From contig CAKPTK010000068.1 of assembly GCA_934190685.1 (NCBI GenBank), positions 1-12,739 of the forward strand: a stretch of 12,739 nucleotides of DNA. Direction: 5' to 3'. Under the pieces are notes generated by a model. The model saw only the letters and a program-made list of their open reading frames with translations. It ran no database searches and was not told where the DNA came from. The DNA comes from an uncultured Prevotella sp. Its GTDB lineage: Bacteria > Bacteroidota > Bacteroidia > Bacteroidales > Bacteroidaceae. Position numbers and translations under genes: made by a program. Numbering within the stretch: the stretch's first letter is position 1; every line of letters begins with the position of its first letter. This document shows positions 1 through 6,369 of the stretch, piece after piece.

Positions 1-168
1 AGGTTCGATACACGACACGACAATCGCGTCGACCATGGGATGATTGTCGAAAAGTTCAAGTGTATAGATAATGATAGGTTTCCCATTCAGTTCCAAGAAC
101 TGCTTGGGGCGCGACTTGGTGTGCATGCGTAAACCTGATCCACCGGCAAAGATCACCGCTATGTTCAT
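1..168 (-). CDS. IspD/TarI-like cytidylyltransferase (N-terminal part, runs off left edge)
   Basis: Only the first 56 codons are present; the gene continues beyond the left edge. The visible protein starts [15 protein letters not shown] and continues with [19 protein letters not shown], which is the nucleotide-binding start of the IspD/TarI family: a glycine-rich AGGSGxRM loop followed by the PKQFLEL signature. Family members transfer CMP from CTP to an alcohol phosphate, either 2-C-methylerythritol 4-phosphate (IspD, isoprenoids) or ribitol/glycerol-type phosphates (TarI, surface polymers). The gene begins 15 nt after the stop of a licD-like gene on the same strand, so the two are very probably co-transcribed. 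That neighbour makes a TarI-like role, supplying a CDP-alcohol for glycan decoration, more likely than a housekeeping IspD role. The family is clear; the substrate is inference, since the region that sets specificity is outside the window. Confidence 0.85.
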   Translation of the reverse strand, partial: MNIAVIFAGGSGLRMHTKSRPKQFLELNGKPIIIYTLELFDNHPMVDAIVVSCIEP

Positions 169-183
169 ATACCTTATTTATAT

Positions 184-1023
184 TTAGTCTAAAAATTTAA
201 TACTCACATGGTGCCTGTCCCGCTTGTCTTTCGGGGGCAGATTCATATAGTTGCCGTAGGCGATGCGGCACAACTCTTCAGGATCGGCAGGCCCCTCAAA
301 CACATGGCCCTCAAACTCGATATCCTTATGGGGCACCATGATGCGCTTGGGATTGCGCTCATAGAACCAGGCTCCATAGGAATGCATGTAAAGATTGGGA
401 TTGCCGAACACATGGCTGAAAGTGCGAAAAGCAGGAAAGACGGCATAATGCAATAGGTCATATCCCCATTGCGCCAAGCGTGGATAACGGCCAGCCAAGT
501 CAAAGTTGACCACACACGACAGTTTTGCCGCCAACCGCTGCACCCAGGGAATCATATGTCCCTCATAGGGAAAGATGTCAATATGCAATCCACGATATTT
601 CTGCACCACATGCGAACGACGTTCCCGCTCGCCTTGTGCATCGTTGCTGATATGCTCGCTCTTCAAGTCCCGCAAGCAAGCCCATTCCTTGTAATAGCCC
701 GGATCCGTCTGATTGTTCTGCAACACATATTGAGGATGAGGATGCGCCATAAGCCAATCACACAATCGCTTATAATCCTTATGGTCCACCACTACGTCCA
801 CATCGTCATCCCATGGAATGAATCCTTTATGCCGCAGAGCCCCCAGCACGTTTCCTCCATCGATACGGCAGGGCACACCAATGCTTTTTGCCACGTCCTG
901 CAAATAGATGAGCATGTCAAGCATGCGCAATTGGGCACGACGGAGCACCGAACCGTCGGGATTATACTCTGCCCGCAGACTTTCCTGTGTCTCCCCCGTA
1001 TTGAATTTGTCTATTCTGTCCAT
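184..1023 (-). CDS. LicD family phosphotransferase
   Basis: A complete 279-residue protein of the LicD family, cytoplasmic enzymes that transfer phosphocholine, ribitol phosphate or related groups from a CDP carrier to a glycan. The family hallmark lies at residues 56-77: GGNVLGALRHKG followed by IPWDDDVDV, whose aspartates (72-74, 76) would bind metal. A second conserved patch, GLHIDIFPYEG, is at about 145-155, and the usual C-terminal YGNYMNLPP motif is at 256-264. There is no signal peptide or membrane segment. The length is normal for a single-domain LicD. The start at 1023 is preceded by an A-rich leader and by a good Bacteroidota promoter 35 bp upstream. The downstream IspD/TarI-like gene is 15 nt away and could make the CDP-linked donor. 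The family is certain; the transferred group cannot be read from the sequence. Confidence 0.9.
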   Translation of the reverse strand: MDRIDKFNTGETQESLRAEYNPDGSVLRRAQLRMLDMLIYLQDVAKSIGVPCRIDGGNVLGALRHKGFIPWDDDVDVVVDHKDYKRLCDWLMAHPHPQYVLQNNQTDPGYYKEWACLRDLKSEHISNDAQGERERRSHVVQKYRGLHIDIFPYEGHMIPWVQRLAAKLSCVVNFDLAGRYPRLAQWGYDLLHYAVFPAFRTFSHVFGNPNLYMHSYGAWFYERNPKRIMVPHKDIEFEGHVFEGPADPEELCRIAYGNYMNLPPKDKRDRHHVSIKFLD

Positions 1024-1057
1024 TCTTTTCTTATCGGCAACAAGCCATTAATATGTG

Positions 1058-1088
1058 CAAAATTAGTGCTTTTATTTCTAAAAGCAAA
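1058..1088 (-). promoter_or_regulatory. Bacteroidota-type promoter for the licD-like gene
   Basis: Read on the minus strand this is TTTG (1088-1085), 19 bp, then TAATTTTG (1065-1058), an exact match to the Bacteroidota -33/-7 consensus TTTG-N19-21-TAnnTTTG. Transcription would start near 1051, giving a leader of about 28 nt before the ATG at 1023. It is the best-matching promoter in the window. Confidence 0.75.
1067..1086. repeat. Inverted repeat inside the licD promoter spacer (candidate operator)
   Basis: Perfect 8-bp arms TGCTTTTA and TAAAAGCA flank the 4-nt spacer TTTC. The element lies almost exactly between the -33 and -7 boxes of the licD promoter, where a bound repressor would block transcription. 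It could also be chance symmetry in AT-rich DNA. Confidence 0.4.
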
Positions 1089-1119
1089 TCTTTCCGGCTA
1101 CAAATTGAGATAATTGTTG

Positions 1120-1127
1120 TAACTTTG
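1120..1127 (+). promoter_or_regulatory. Putative -7 element for the glycosyltransferase-like/MATE pair
   Basis: TAACTTTG matches the Bacteroidota -7 consensus TAnnTTTG and lies 23 bp upstream of the ATG at 1151. No TTTG box is found 19-21 bp further upstream, so the promoter is weak or depends on an activator. It is divergent from the licD promoter, with the two -7 elements about 55 bp apart. Confidence 0.5.
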
Positions 1128-1150
1128 CATGGTCTAAATGAAAATGCAGG

Positions 1151-2044
1151 ATGAACCTTCTCAACAACTTATACCGCACGTTTTTCCACACTTACGAGCG
1201 ACACGACCTCAGTCCGTGGCAGCACGTCCCCACAAACGAGCAGCCCATTTACGGAGTCTACCACGTGTTCTGCGCCCGTGGATGGCAGCGACTTGTCGCC
1301 GACCAATATGGGCATCTAAAGCGTAGCGGACTGCTTGAACATACAGACAAGCTCTTTGTCAGTTGCATCATTTCCCAAGAAGAGGACGTAGAGGACCTGC
1401 GCCGCATCATCGACACCGACAAACTCGACCTTGTGAGTGTGCAACGCAATCCGAAATTGTTTGAATATCCGGCATTGGCACAAGTGAAAAGACTTTGTGA
1501 AAAAGAGGACTGCATGGTTTATTACTTCCATACAAAGGGCATCTCTTTCTATGGCGGCGAGTCTACTGACCGGCACTATCGATGGTTTATGCACAACGTG
1601 GAGTCGTGGCGGAAAGAGATGGAATATTTCCTTTTCGACCAATGGGAAGTGGCTGTCAACACGCTTTCCGACGGTTACGACATGTATGGAAGTTACCGAT
1701 GGCCTCCCCTCCCCGCCAAAAGGGTGATGTATTCAGGCAACTTCTGGTGGACCAAAGCTTCGTATGTGCGACAACTTGCCGACATACATCCCGAGCGAAT
1801 GGCAGACGACCGTCTCTTTGCCGAACTATGGCTCTATAAAGGGAGTGGCAAGGATTTCAGTGCCTTCGACACCGACGCCATCCTTTATCGAGTGAACATC
1901 CCCGCTTCCATCTATGACGGGAGCCACACATCCCTGCTCACCCGATTGCACTTCACCCTTGCCCACAACTGGAGCAAAATCAAAAAAAAGATATTCTTAC
2001 AGGATTTCGGTAAACGATATAACGACAAATACCAGAAGAAATAG
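1151..2044 (+). CDS. Glycosyltransferase-like protein of unknown specificity
   Basis: A 297-residue soluble protein whose exact family I cannot name. Visible landmarks are YYFHTKGIS at 124-132, WRKEMEYF at 153-160, SGNFWWTKASY at 195-205 and an acidic DDRLFAELW stretch at 219-227. This pattern (HTKG, then WR, then SGNFWW) recalls uncharacterised proteins annotated as glycosyltransferases in bacterial polysaccharide loci. No signal peptide or membrane span is visible, and the last 25 residues are strongly basic (IKKKIFL, KRYNDKYQKK), which could favour membrane association. The ATG at 1151 is chosen because the upstream ATGs at 1138 and 1144 are in another frame; it has no clear Shine-Dalgarno sequence. 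The stop is 2 nt before the MATE gene, indicating a tight operon. The surface-glycan role is inferred from this pattern and from the divergent licD/cytidylyltransferase pair. Confidence 0.65.
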   Translation: MNLLNNLYRTFFHTYERHDLSPWQHVPTNEQPIYGVYHVFCARGWQRLVADQYGHLKRSGLLEHTDKLFVSCIISQEEDVEDLRRIIDTDKLDLVSVQRNPKLFEYPALAQVKRLCEKEDCMVYYFHTKGISFYGGESTDRHYRWFMHNVESWRKEMEYFLFDQWEVAVNTLSDGYDMYGSYRWPPLPAKRVMYSGNFWWTKASYVRQLADIHPERMADDRLFAELWLYKGSGKDFSAFDTDAILYRVNIPASIYDGSHTSLLTRLHFTLAHNWSKIKKKIFLQDFGKRYNDKYQKK

Positions 2045-2046
2045 CA

Positions 2047-3381
2047 ATGAAAAGAGACAACTACACGTTTCTCACCCATGCCCCCGTCCATCGGGTGGTA
2101 CTCACCATGGCCATCCCGACGATTATCAGCATGTTGTCCACGAGTCTGTACAATTTGGTCGACACGTACTTTGTAGGACAAATCAACACGCAAAGCACGG
2201 CGGCAGTAGGTGTCTCCTTTTCCGTCATGGCCATCATCCAAGCCGTGGGATTTTTCTTCGGACATGGCTCCGGCAACTATATCTCGCGGATGCTGGGTGC
2301 CAAGAAAACAGATTTGGCGCAACAGATGGCTTCCACGGGATTTGTCCTCAGCCTCATCGCCGGCCTGGTAATTGCCATTCTCGGGCAACTGTTCATCACT
2401 CCGCTTTCCATTGCCCTTGGTTCCACAGACACCATCCTGCCCTACACGGAGCGTTACTTGGGTATCGTAATGCTGGGCGCGCCGTTCATGACCGCCTCGC
2501 TCACGCTCAACAACCAAATGCGCTTCCAAGGCAATGCGTCTTATGCTATGTGCGGTATTCTCTCGGGCGTGCTGCTCAACACTCTCCTCGCCCCTTTGCT
2601 CATTCTCTATTTTTGTCTGGGCATCACCGGTGCCGCCATCGCCACACTGGTCAGCCAGACGTTCGGCTTTCTCATGTTGTTCCGCATGAGCCGCAGGAAA
2701 CAAAACATCCGCATACAGATGAGAAATGTCCGCTTCTGCCGGGACTTCATGAAGGAAATCGTCTTTGGCGGCACGCCTTCTCTCTCCCGACAGGGGTTGG
2801 GCAGTCTGTCCACTATCATGCTCAACCATGCCGCAGGGTTCTATGGTGACGCTGCCATTGCCGCCATGTCTATCGTCACCCGTCTGTCGTTCTTCATCTA
2901 TGCGGTAGTCATAGGCATCGGACAGGGATTTCAACCCCTGTGTGGATTTTGCTATGGAGCGAAACTTTACGGACGAGTACGTGAAGGGTTCTTCTTCTGC
3001 ATCAAAATTGGCACCATATTCCTTTCCGTCTGCGCCATCATCGGCTTTATTTTTTCCGAACCGATTATCGCTCTTTTCCGTGACGACCCCGAGGTGGTGG
3101 CAGTAGGGGCAGTGGCACTCGACTGGCAGATTATCTCCTATCCGCTCATCACGACGATTGTCGCCACCAATATGATGATGCAGACCATCAGAAAGCCTGT
3201 CCGTGCCAATCTTGTTGCGGCGGCACGTAGTGGACTGTTCTTCATTCCGCTCATCTTTCTCCTCCCCCATTTCTTCGGCCTTCTCGGCGTGGAAATGTGT
3301 CAGGCTTGGTCCGATGTATGCGCCTTTCTGCTTTCCCTGCCCATTGCCTTCAGTGCTTTCCGCGACATGAGAAAAGCATAA
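2047..3381 (+). CDS. MATE family multidrug/cation antiporter
   Basis: A 444-residue inner-membrane protein with about twelve hydrophobic segments, the usual size for the MATE (multidrug and toxic compound extrusion) family, which exports small cationic or organic molecules in exchange for H+ or Na+. Family landmarks include NLVDTYFVG at 36-44 at the first helix end, RQGLGSLSTIML at 248-259 at the start of the second half, and GIGQGFQPLCGFCYGAK at 290-306, the repeat counterpart. The gene starts 2 nt after the glycosyltransferase-like stop and is probably translationally coupled to it. MATE proteins share a fold superfamily with polysaccharide flippases (MOP), so export of a glycan precursor is conceivable, but the sequence looks like a true MATE rather than a Wzx flippase. 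The real substrate is unknown. Its stop is one base from the convergent helicase stop. Confidence 0.9.
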   Translation: MKRDNYTFLTHAPVHRVVLTMAIPTIISMLSTSLYNLVDTYFVGQINTQSTAAVGVSFSVMAIIQAVGFFFGHGSGNYISRMLGAKKTDLAQQMASTGFVLSLIAGLVIAILGQLFITPLSIALGSTDTILPYTERYLGIVMLGAPFMTASLTLNNQMRFQGNASYAMCGILSGVLLNTLLAPLLILYFCLGITGAAIATLVSQTFGFLMLFRMSRRKQNIRIQMRNVRFCRDFMKEIVFGGTPSLSRQGLGSLSTIMLNHAAGFYGDAAIAAMSIVTRLSFFIYAVVIGIGQGFQPLCGFCYGAKLYGRVREGFFFCIKIGTIFLSVCAIIGFIFSEPIIALFRDDPEVVAVGAVALDWQIISYPLITTIVATNMMMQTIRKPVRANLVAAARSGLFFIPLIFLLPHFFGLLGVEMCQAWSDVCAFLLSLPIAFSAFRDMRKA

Positions 3382-3382
3382 G

Positions 3383-5269
3383 TCAGTCAAGTTTGCTCAC
3401 GTAGTCATACAACTGGCGATAGAACGGATGACGAGTCATCGTGGGCACGTCGCCAAGAATAATAAGTTTCATTCTGGCACGAGTTATTGCCACATTCATG
3501 CGTCGTAAGTCGCGAAGGAAACCAATTTGTCCCTCATCGTTAGAACGTACCAAGGAAATGAGAATAACATCGCGTTCTTGTCCTTGAAAGCCATCAACGG
3601 TATTGACAGTTATCAAGCGGCGGTATGGTTTGAAGAAATCCCGCTTTTGAATGAGTCTCCGCAGATATTGCACTTGGGCACGATAGGGTGAGATGACACC
3701 CACATCGATGCGTTCGTCCAACACCCGCTGCTTGCCAATCTTCGTGAAATACTGCTCCAATTGGTCGAGGGTCAGTTCTGCTTCAGCCTTGTTCACCCGA
3801 CCGAAACTTTCCCCGATAAATTCTTCCTTGCCCTCCAACTCCGCAGTGTCCACCCACACCATGGGAGTGTCATAGTCGAGAATGCCACGATATTTGATTT
3901 GCGGAGCACTCTCCACCATGCCATGATAGAAATAATCACTGGAGAAACGCATAATCTGCTCGTTCATGCGATATTGCACTTGAAGCAAGGTCACCACCTC
4001 AGGTTTGTTTTCCACAATGCGCTCCATCAAGGTTGTCCCCAATCCTGCCTTCAGCGCCGCAAAGCTCTTGACGGTAGGTGGAAGTTGACAATGATCTCCT
4101 GCCAGGATTACTCTTGTGGCTCGCCGTATCGGAATCCAGCATGCCGCTTCAAGGGCCTGCGCCGCCTCGTCGATGAACAACGTGCCAAACTTCATGCCGT
4201 CAAGCAGATGGTTGGCAGACCCGACCAATGTTGAGGCAATCACCCGAGCCTCTCCGAACAGGTCGCCGCGGATGCGCAATTCCAATTCCACGGCACGTGC
4301 TTTCAAACGGTCCATTTTCTGATGCCAACGGTCATCACCCCGCTTACGGTTCTTGCGCATCCCCCGAATGGTCTTACGGATGCTCCACAACTGCGGATAG
4401 TCAGGATGAGATTCAAAACGACGCTCGTATGTGGAGGCGAGCATCCTATCGGTCACCTTGGTGGGGTTGCCGATACGCAACACGTTGACGCCACGGTCTT
4501 CCAACTTCTCACAAATCCAATCCACCGCCATATTGCTTTGGGCACACACCAACACTTGGTTTTCTCTTCGAAGAGTTTCGTAGATAGCTTCGACAAGCGT
4601 GGTGGTTTTGCCTGTTCCTGGAGGGCCATGCACCACCATCACATCTTTGGCCCACAGTACCTCGTTGACAGCTTTCTCCTGGGTGGCATTAAGCCACGGA
4701 AAACGAATGGAGTCGAATGAGAATCTCCCGGCAGGCTGATGACTATAAAAGAGGTCGCGAAGATAAGCCAGACGGTTTCCTTTGGCCTTGATTACACGGT
4801 CAAGGGCCTCAAACATCAGTCGATAGCTGGTCTCGTCAAAGAAGAGCTGCACCCCCACCTTGTCAGCCTGTTGCATTTCAAGCACATCGCTGCCATCGGG
4901 CAACACAACCACCATTCGGTCTCCATCCACAAAGCTCACAGTTCCTGCAGCATGGAAATAGCGCACCTCCGCCGTTTTGTCTTTTCCATCTTTCTTGTCG
5001 ACTACCGTCAAGAAACAAACAGGACGGCCGAACTCAAAATTGTGTTCTATCTCCTGGTCGGCCATGCGAGTCACCTCCACAGCCAACTGATTGAGCGAAT
5101 TGTAATAGCTGCTGCCCAACTTGACAGGGTACCATGCATCGCCACGCTTCACCTTGCGTTGCATACCGACCGCTTCCGTCTGTTTGCGGAAAGCCTCTTT
5201 CTCCGCAGCATACTCCATCTGCAGGAGCAATCGCTGCTGTTGTAGGGATTGTATTGGATTGACAGACAT
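3383..5269 (-). CDS. UPF1/IGHMBP2-type superfamily 1 helicase
   Basis: A 628-residue ATP-dependent DNA/RNA helicase. An N-terminal domain (about 1-180) is followed by all the expected SF1 motifs: Q motif LNATQEKA (193-200), Walker A GPPGTGKT (215-222), DEAAQ (367-371), GDHCQLPP (391-398), QYRMN (432-436), TVDGFQGQE (557-565) and NVAITRAR (592-599). The DEAAQ box and the order of motifs place it with UPF1/SMUBP-2-like 5'-to-3' helicases rather than UvrD/Rep. The open frame extends to 5398, but those 43 extra codons overlap a hairpin and look non-coding; the ATG at 5269, giving MSVNPIQSLQQQ, is the likely start. No convincing promoter is visible upstream, so it may depend on read-through from the kinase gene. 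Its biological role (repair, recombination or RNA work) is not known from sequence. Confidence 0.9.
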   Translation of the reverse strand: MSVNPIQSLQQQRLLLQMEYAAEKEAFRKQTEAVGMQRKVKRGDAWYPVKLGSSYYNSLNQLAVEVTRMADQEIEHNFEFGRPVCFLTVVDKKDGKDKTAEVRYFHAAGTVSFVDGDRMVVVLPDGSDVLEMQQADKVGVQLFFDETSYRLMFEALDRVIKAKGNRLAYLRDLFYSHQPAGRFSFDSIRFPWLNATQEKAVNEVLWAKDVMVVHGPPGTGKTTTLVEAIYETLRRENQVLVCAQSNMAVDWICEKLEDRGVNVLRIGNPTKVTDRMLASTYERRFESHPDYPQLWSIRKTIRGMRKNRKRGDDRWHQKMDRLKARAVELELRIRGDLFGEARVIASTLVGSANHLLDGMKFGTLFIDEAAQALEAACWIPIRRATRVILAGDHCQLPPTVKSFAALKAGLGTTLMERIVENKPEVVTLLQVQYRMNEQIMRFSSDYFYHGMVESAPQIKYRGILDYDTPMVWVDTAELEGKEEFIGESFGRVNKAEAELTLDQLEQYFTKIGKQRVLDERIDVGVISPYRAQVQYLRRLIQKRDFFKPYRRLITVNTVDGFQGQERDVILISLVRSNDEGQIGFLRDLRRMNVAITRARMKLIILGDVPTMTRHPFYRQLYDYVSKLD

Positions 5270-5378
5270 ATCGTTTATTTCCAAAAAATTTCCATGTGGG
5301 ATACTAATTATACCGGGAAAGTATCTATTTGCATTGTTGGTTTTGATTTCAAATCTCCACACCCAACTTTTTATACAT

Positions 5379-5410
5379 AAAGAGCTGGACTTTTTCAAGT
5401 ACAGCTCTTT
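5379..5410 (-). terminator. Hairpin downstream of the PfkB-family kinase gene
   Basis: Arms AAAGAGCTG (5379-5387) and CAGCTCTTT (5402-5410) pair perfectly, and an inner ACTT/AAGT extends the stem past one G/A mismatch to a 4-nt loop. It begins 8 nt after the kinase stop. The tail on the minus strand is AT-rich but is not a clean T-run, so termination may be partial. Its position argues against the long upstream start of the helicase. Confidence 0.55.
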
Positions 5411-5417
5411 CTATTCA

Positions 5418-6299
5418 TTAATCTTTAGTTTCCTTCATTATCTTCACCACATCCTCGATGTGCCGGTCGAAAGGTCCATTATGCTCAAGTTTGAGCGTAC
5501 ACATGGCAGCAGCAAACTTGCCGGACTCCAAATAGCTTTCACCTTGACTGCGGCACCACAGATAACCAGCGCTGTAGGTATCGCCACATCCAGTGGCATC
5601 AATGAGTTGTTCAGGCTTGTATGCCGGCACTTCATAGAAATTGCCCTCGGCATAAATCACAGAACCTTCACTGCCTAACGTGAGCACTACCTCCTTGACG
5701 CCCCACGAGGCGATGAGTTTCGCTACCTCATGCACATCTGTCAAGCCTGTGACCACCTCCATCTCATGCTCGTTGAGCTTCAAGATATCTGTATATTTGA
5801 GCACGTTCATCTTGTCGGTCCAATCTATCGGATATACTTCCTGTCCACGCACCTCACGCAGGTAGCCCTGCACATCGATGCTCACCTTTCCTTTCTCCGA
5901 CAGATACTTCACCACTTCCGGCGAGAAGTCATCATTCAAGAGCGTACCCAAATGATAGATCTTCGCATCCAAGTCGCCAACCTCTTCAAGGGTGAACGGG
6001 TCGGCCTTGGCAAGCACACGCTGACTGCGGTTGTTGAAGTTTTCCTCATATTTATTCTCAAAGTATACCGTATTGCTACTTGTGAAAGCCTTCACATCGA
6101 TGCCCGCCGCACGCATTTCAGCCACGGCGTTCATCTCCGACTTTCCCAAGGCGGTGACCAACTGATAGTCCACGGTCTTCGGAAGACTGTTGAGAGCATA
6201 GGAAAAGTAAAAAGAGGTGCCACCCGACATGTAGACGGTGCGGCGTGGGGTAATAATCTTGTCAAGCGTAATGTGCCCGATGCAGCAAATATCCTTCAT
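5418..6299 (-). CDS. PfkB/ribokinase-family carbohydrate or nucleoside kinase
   Basis: A 293-residue cytoplasmic kinase of the PfkB (ribokinase-like) family, which phosphorylates sugars or nucleosides with ATP. It starts with the usual CCIGHITLDKI strand, has the substrate-lid MSGGTSFYFSYAL stretch at about 24-36, NEHE at 176-179 for phosphate/Mg2+ contacts, and the family signature DATGCGDTYSAGYL at 234-247 with Asp240 as the presumed catalytic base. GCGD replaces the more common GAGD, a variant I consider normal for a subset of the family. The length is typical. It has its own promoter in the 70-bp gap after the acyl-CoA synthetase gene and a hairpin behind it, so it is probably transcribed at least partly alone. 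The substrate cannot be assigned: neighbours give no sugar pathway. Confidence 0.88.
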   Translation of the reverse strand: MKDICCIGHITLDKIITPRRTVYMSGGTSFYFSYALNSLPKTVDYQLVTALGKSEMNAVAEMRAAGIDVKAFTSSNTVYFENKYEENFNNRSQRVLAKADPFTLEEVGDLDAKIYHLGTLLNDDFSPEVVKYLSEKGKVSIDVQGYLREVRGQEVYPIDWTDKMNVLKYTDILKLNEHEMEVVTGLTDVHEVAKLIASWGVKEVVLTLGSEGSVIYAEGNFYEVPAYKPEQLIDATGCGDTYSAGYLWCRSQGESYLESGKFAAAMCTLKLEHNGPFDRHIEDVVKIMKETKD

Positions 6300-6326
6300 T
6301 TCAAAATTCGTTATCTAAAAACTTTG

Positions 6327-6358
6327 CAAAGGTACAGCTTTTCCGCCTAACCGCCAAG
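6327..6358 (-). promoter_or_regulatory. Bacteroidota-type promoter for the PfkB-family kinase gene
   Basis: On the minus strand CTTG (6358-6355), 20 bp, then TACCTTTG (6334-6327): an exact -7 TAnnTTTG and a near-match -33 box at the expected distance. It starts only 12 bp after the end of the acyl-CoA synthetase gene, with no terminator between, so read-through can add to it. The -7 box overlaps the 10-bp palindrome CTTTGCAAAG. Confidence 0.7.
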
Positions 6359-6369
6359 CACAACTTCCA

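Noticed and set aside
1912..3390. A 492-codon open frame antisense to the whole MATE gene.
   Set aside because: Its product is hydrophilic, low-complexity (many His, Glu, Gly, Arg) and matches no family, whereas the opposite strand encodes a clear MATE protein. It is a codon-usage shadow.
5301..5330. Minus-strand TATAAT-like and TACTTTC sequences as a helicase promoter.
   Set aside because: TATAAT is not the Bacteroidota housekeeping element, TACTTTCC is a poor -7 match, and the nearest TTTG is 26 bp away.
5270..5398. N-terminal extension of the helicase open frame.
   Set aside because: It overlaps the hairpin behind the kinase gene and has no family resemblance; the ATG at 5269 gives a normal start.
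6322..6331. Palindrome CTTTGCAAAG in the kinase promoter as a separate operator.
   Set aside because: TTTGC is part of the extended -7 element, so half of this short palindrome is explained by the promoter itself.
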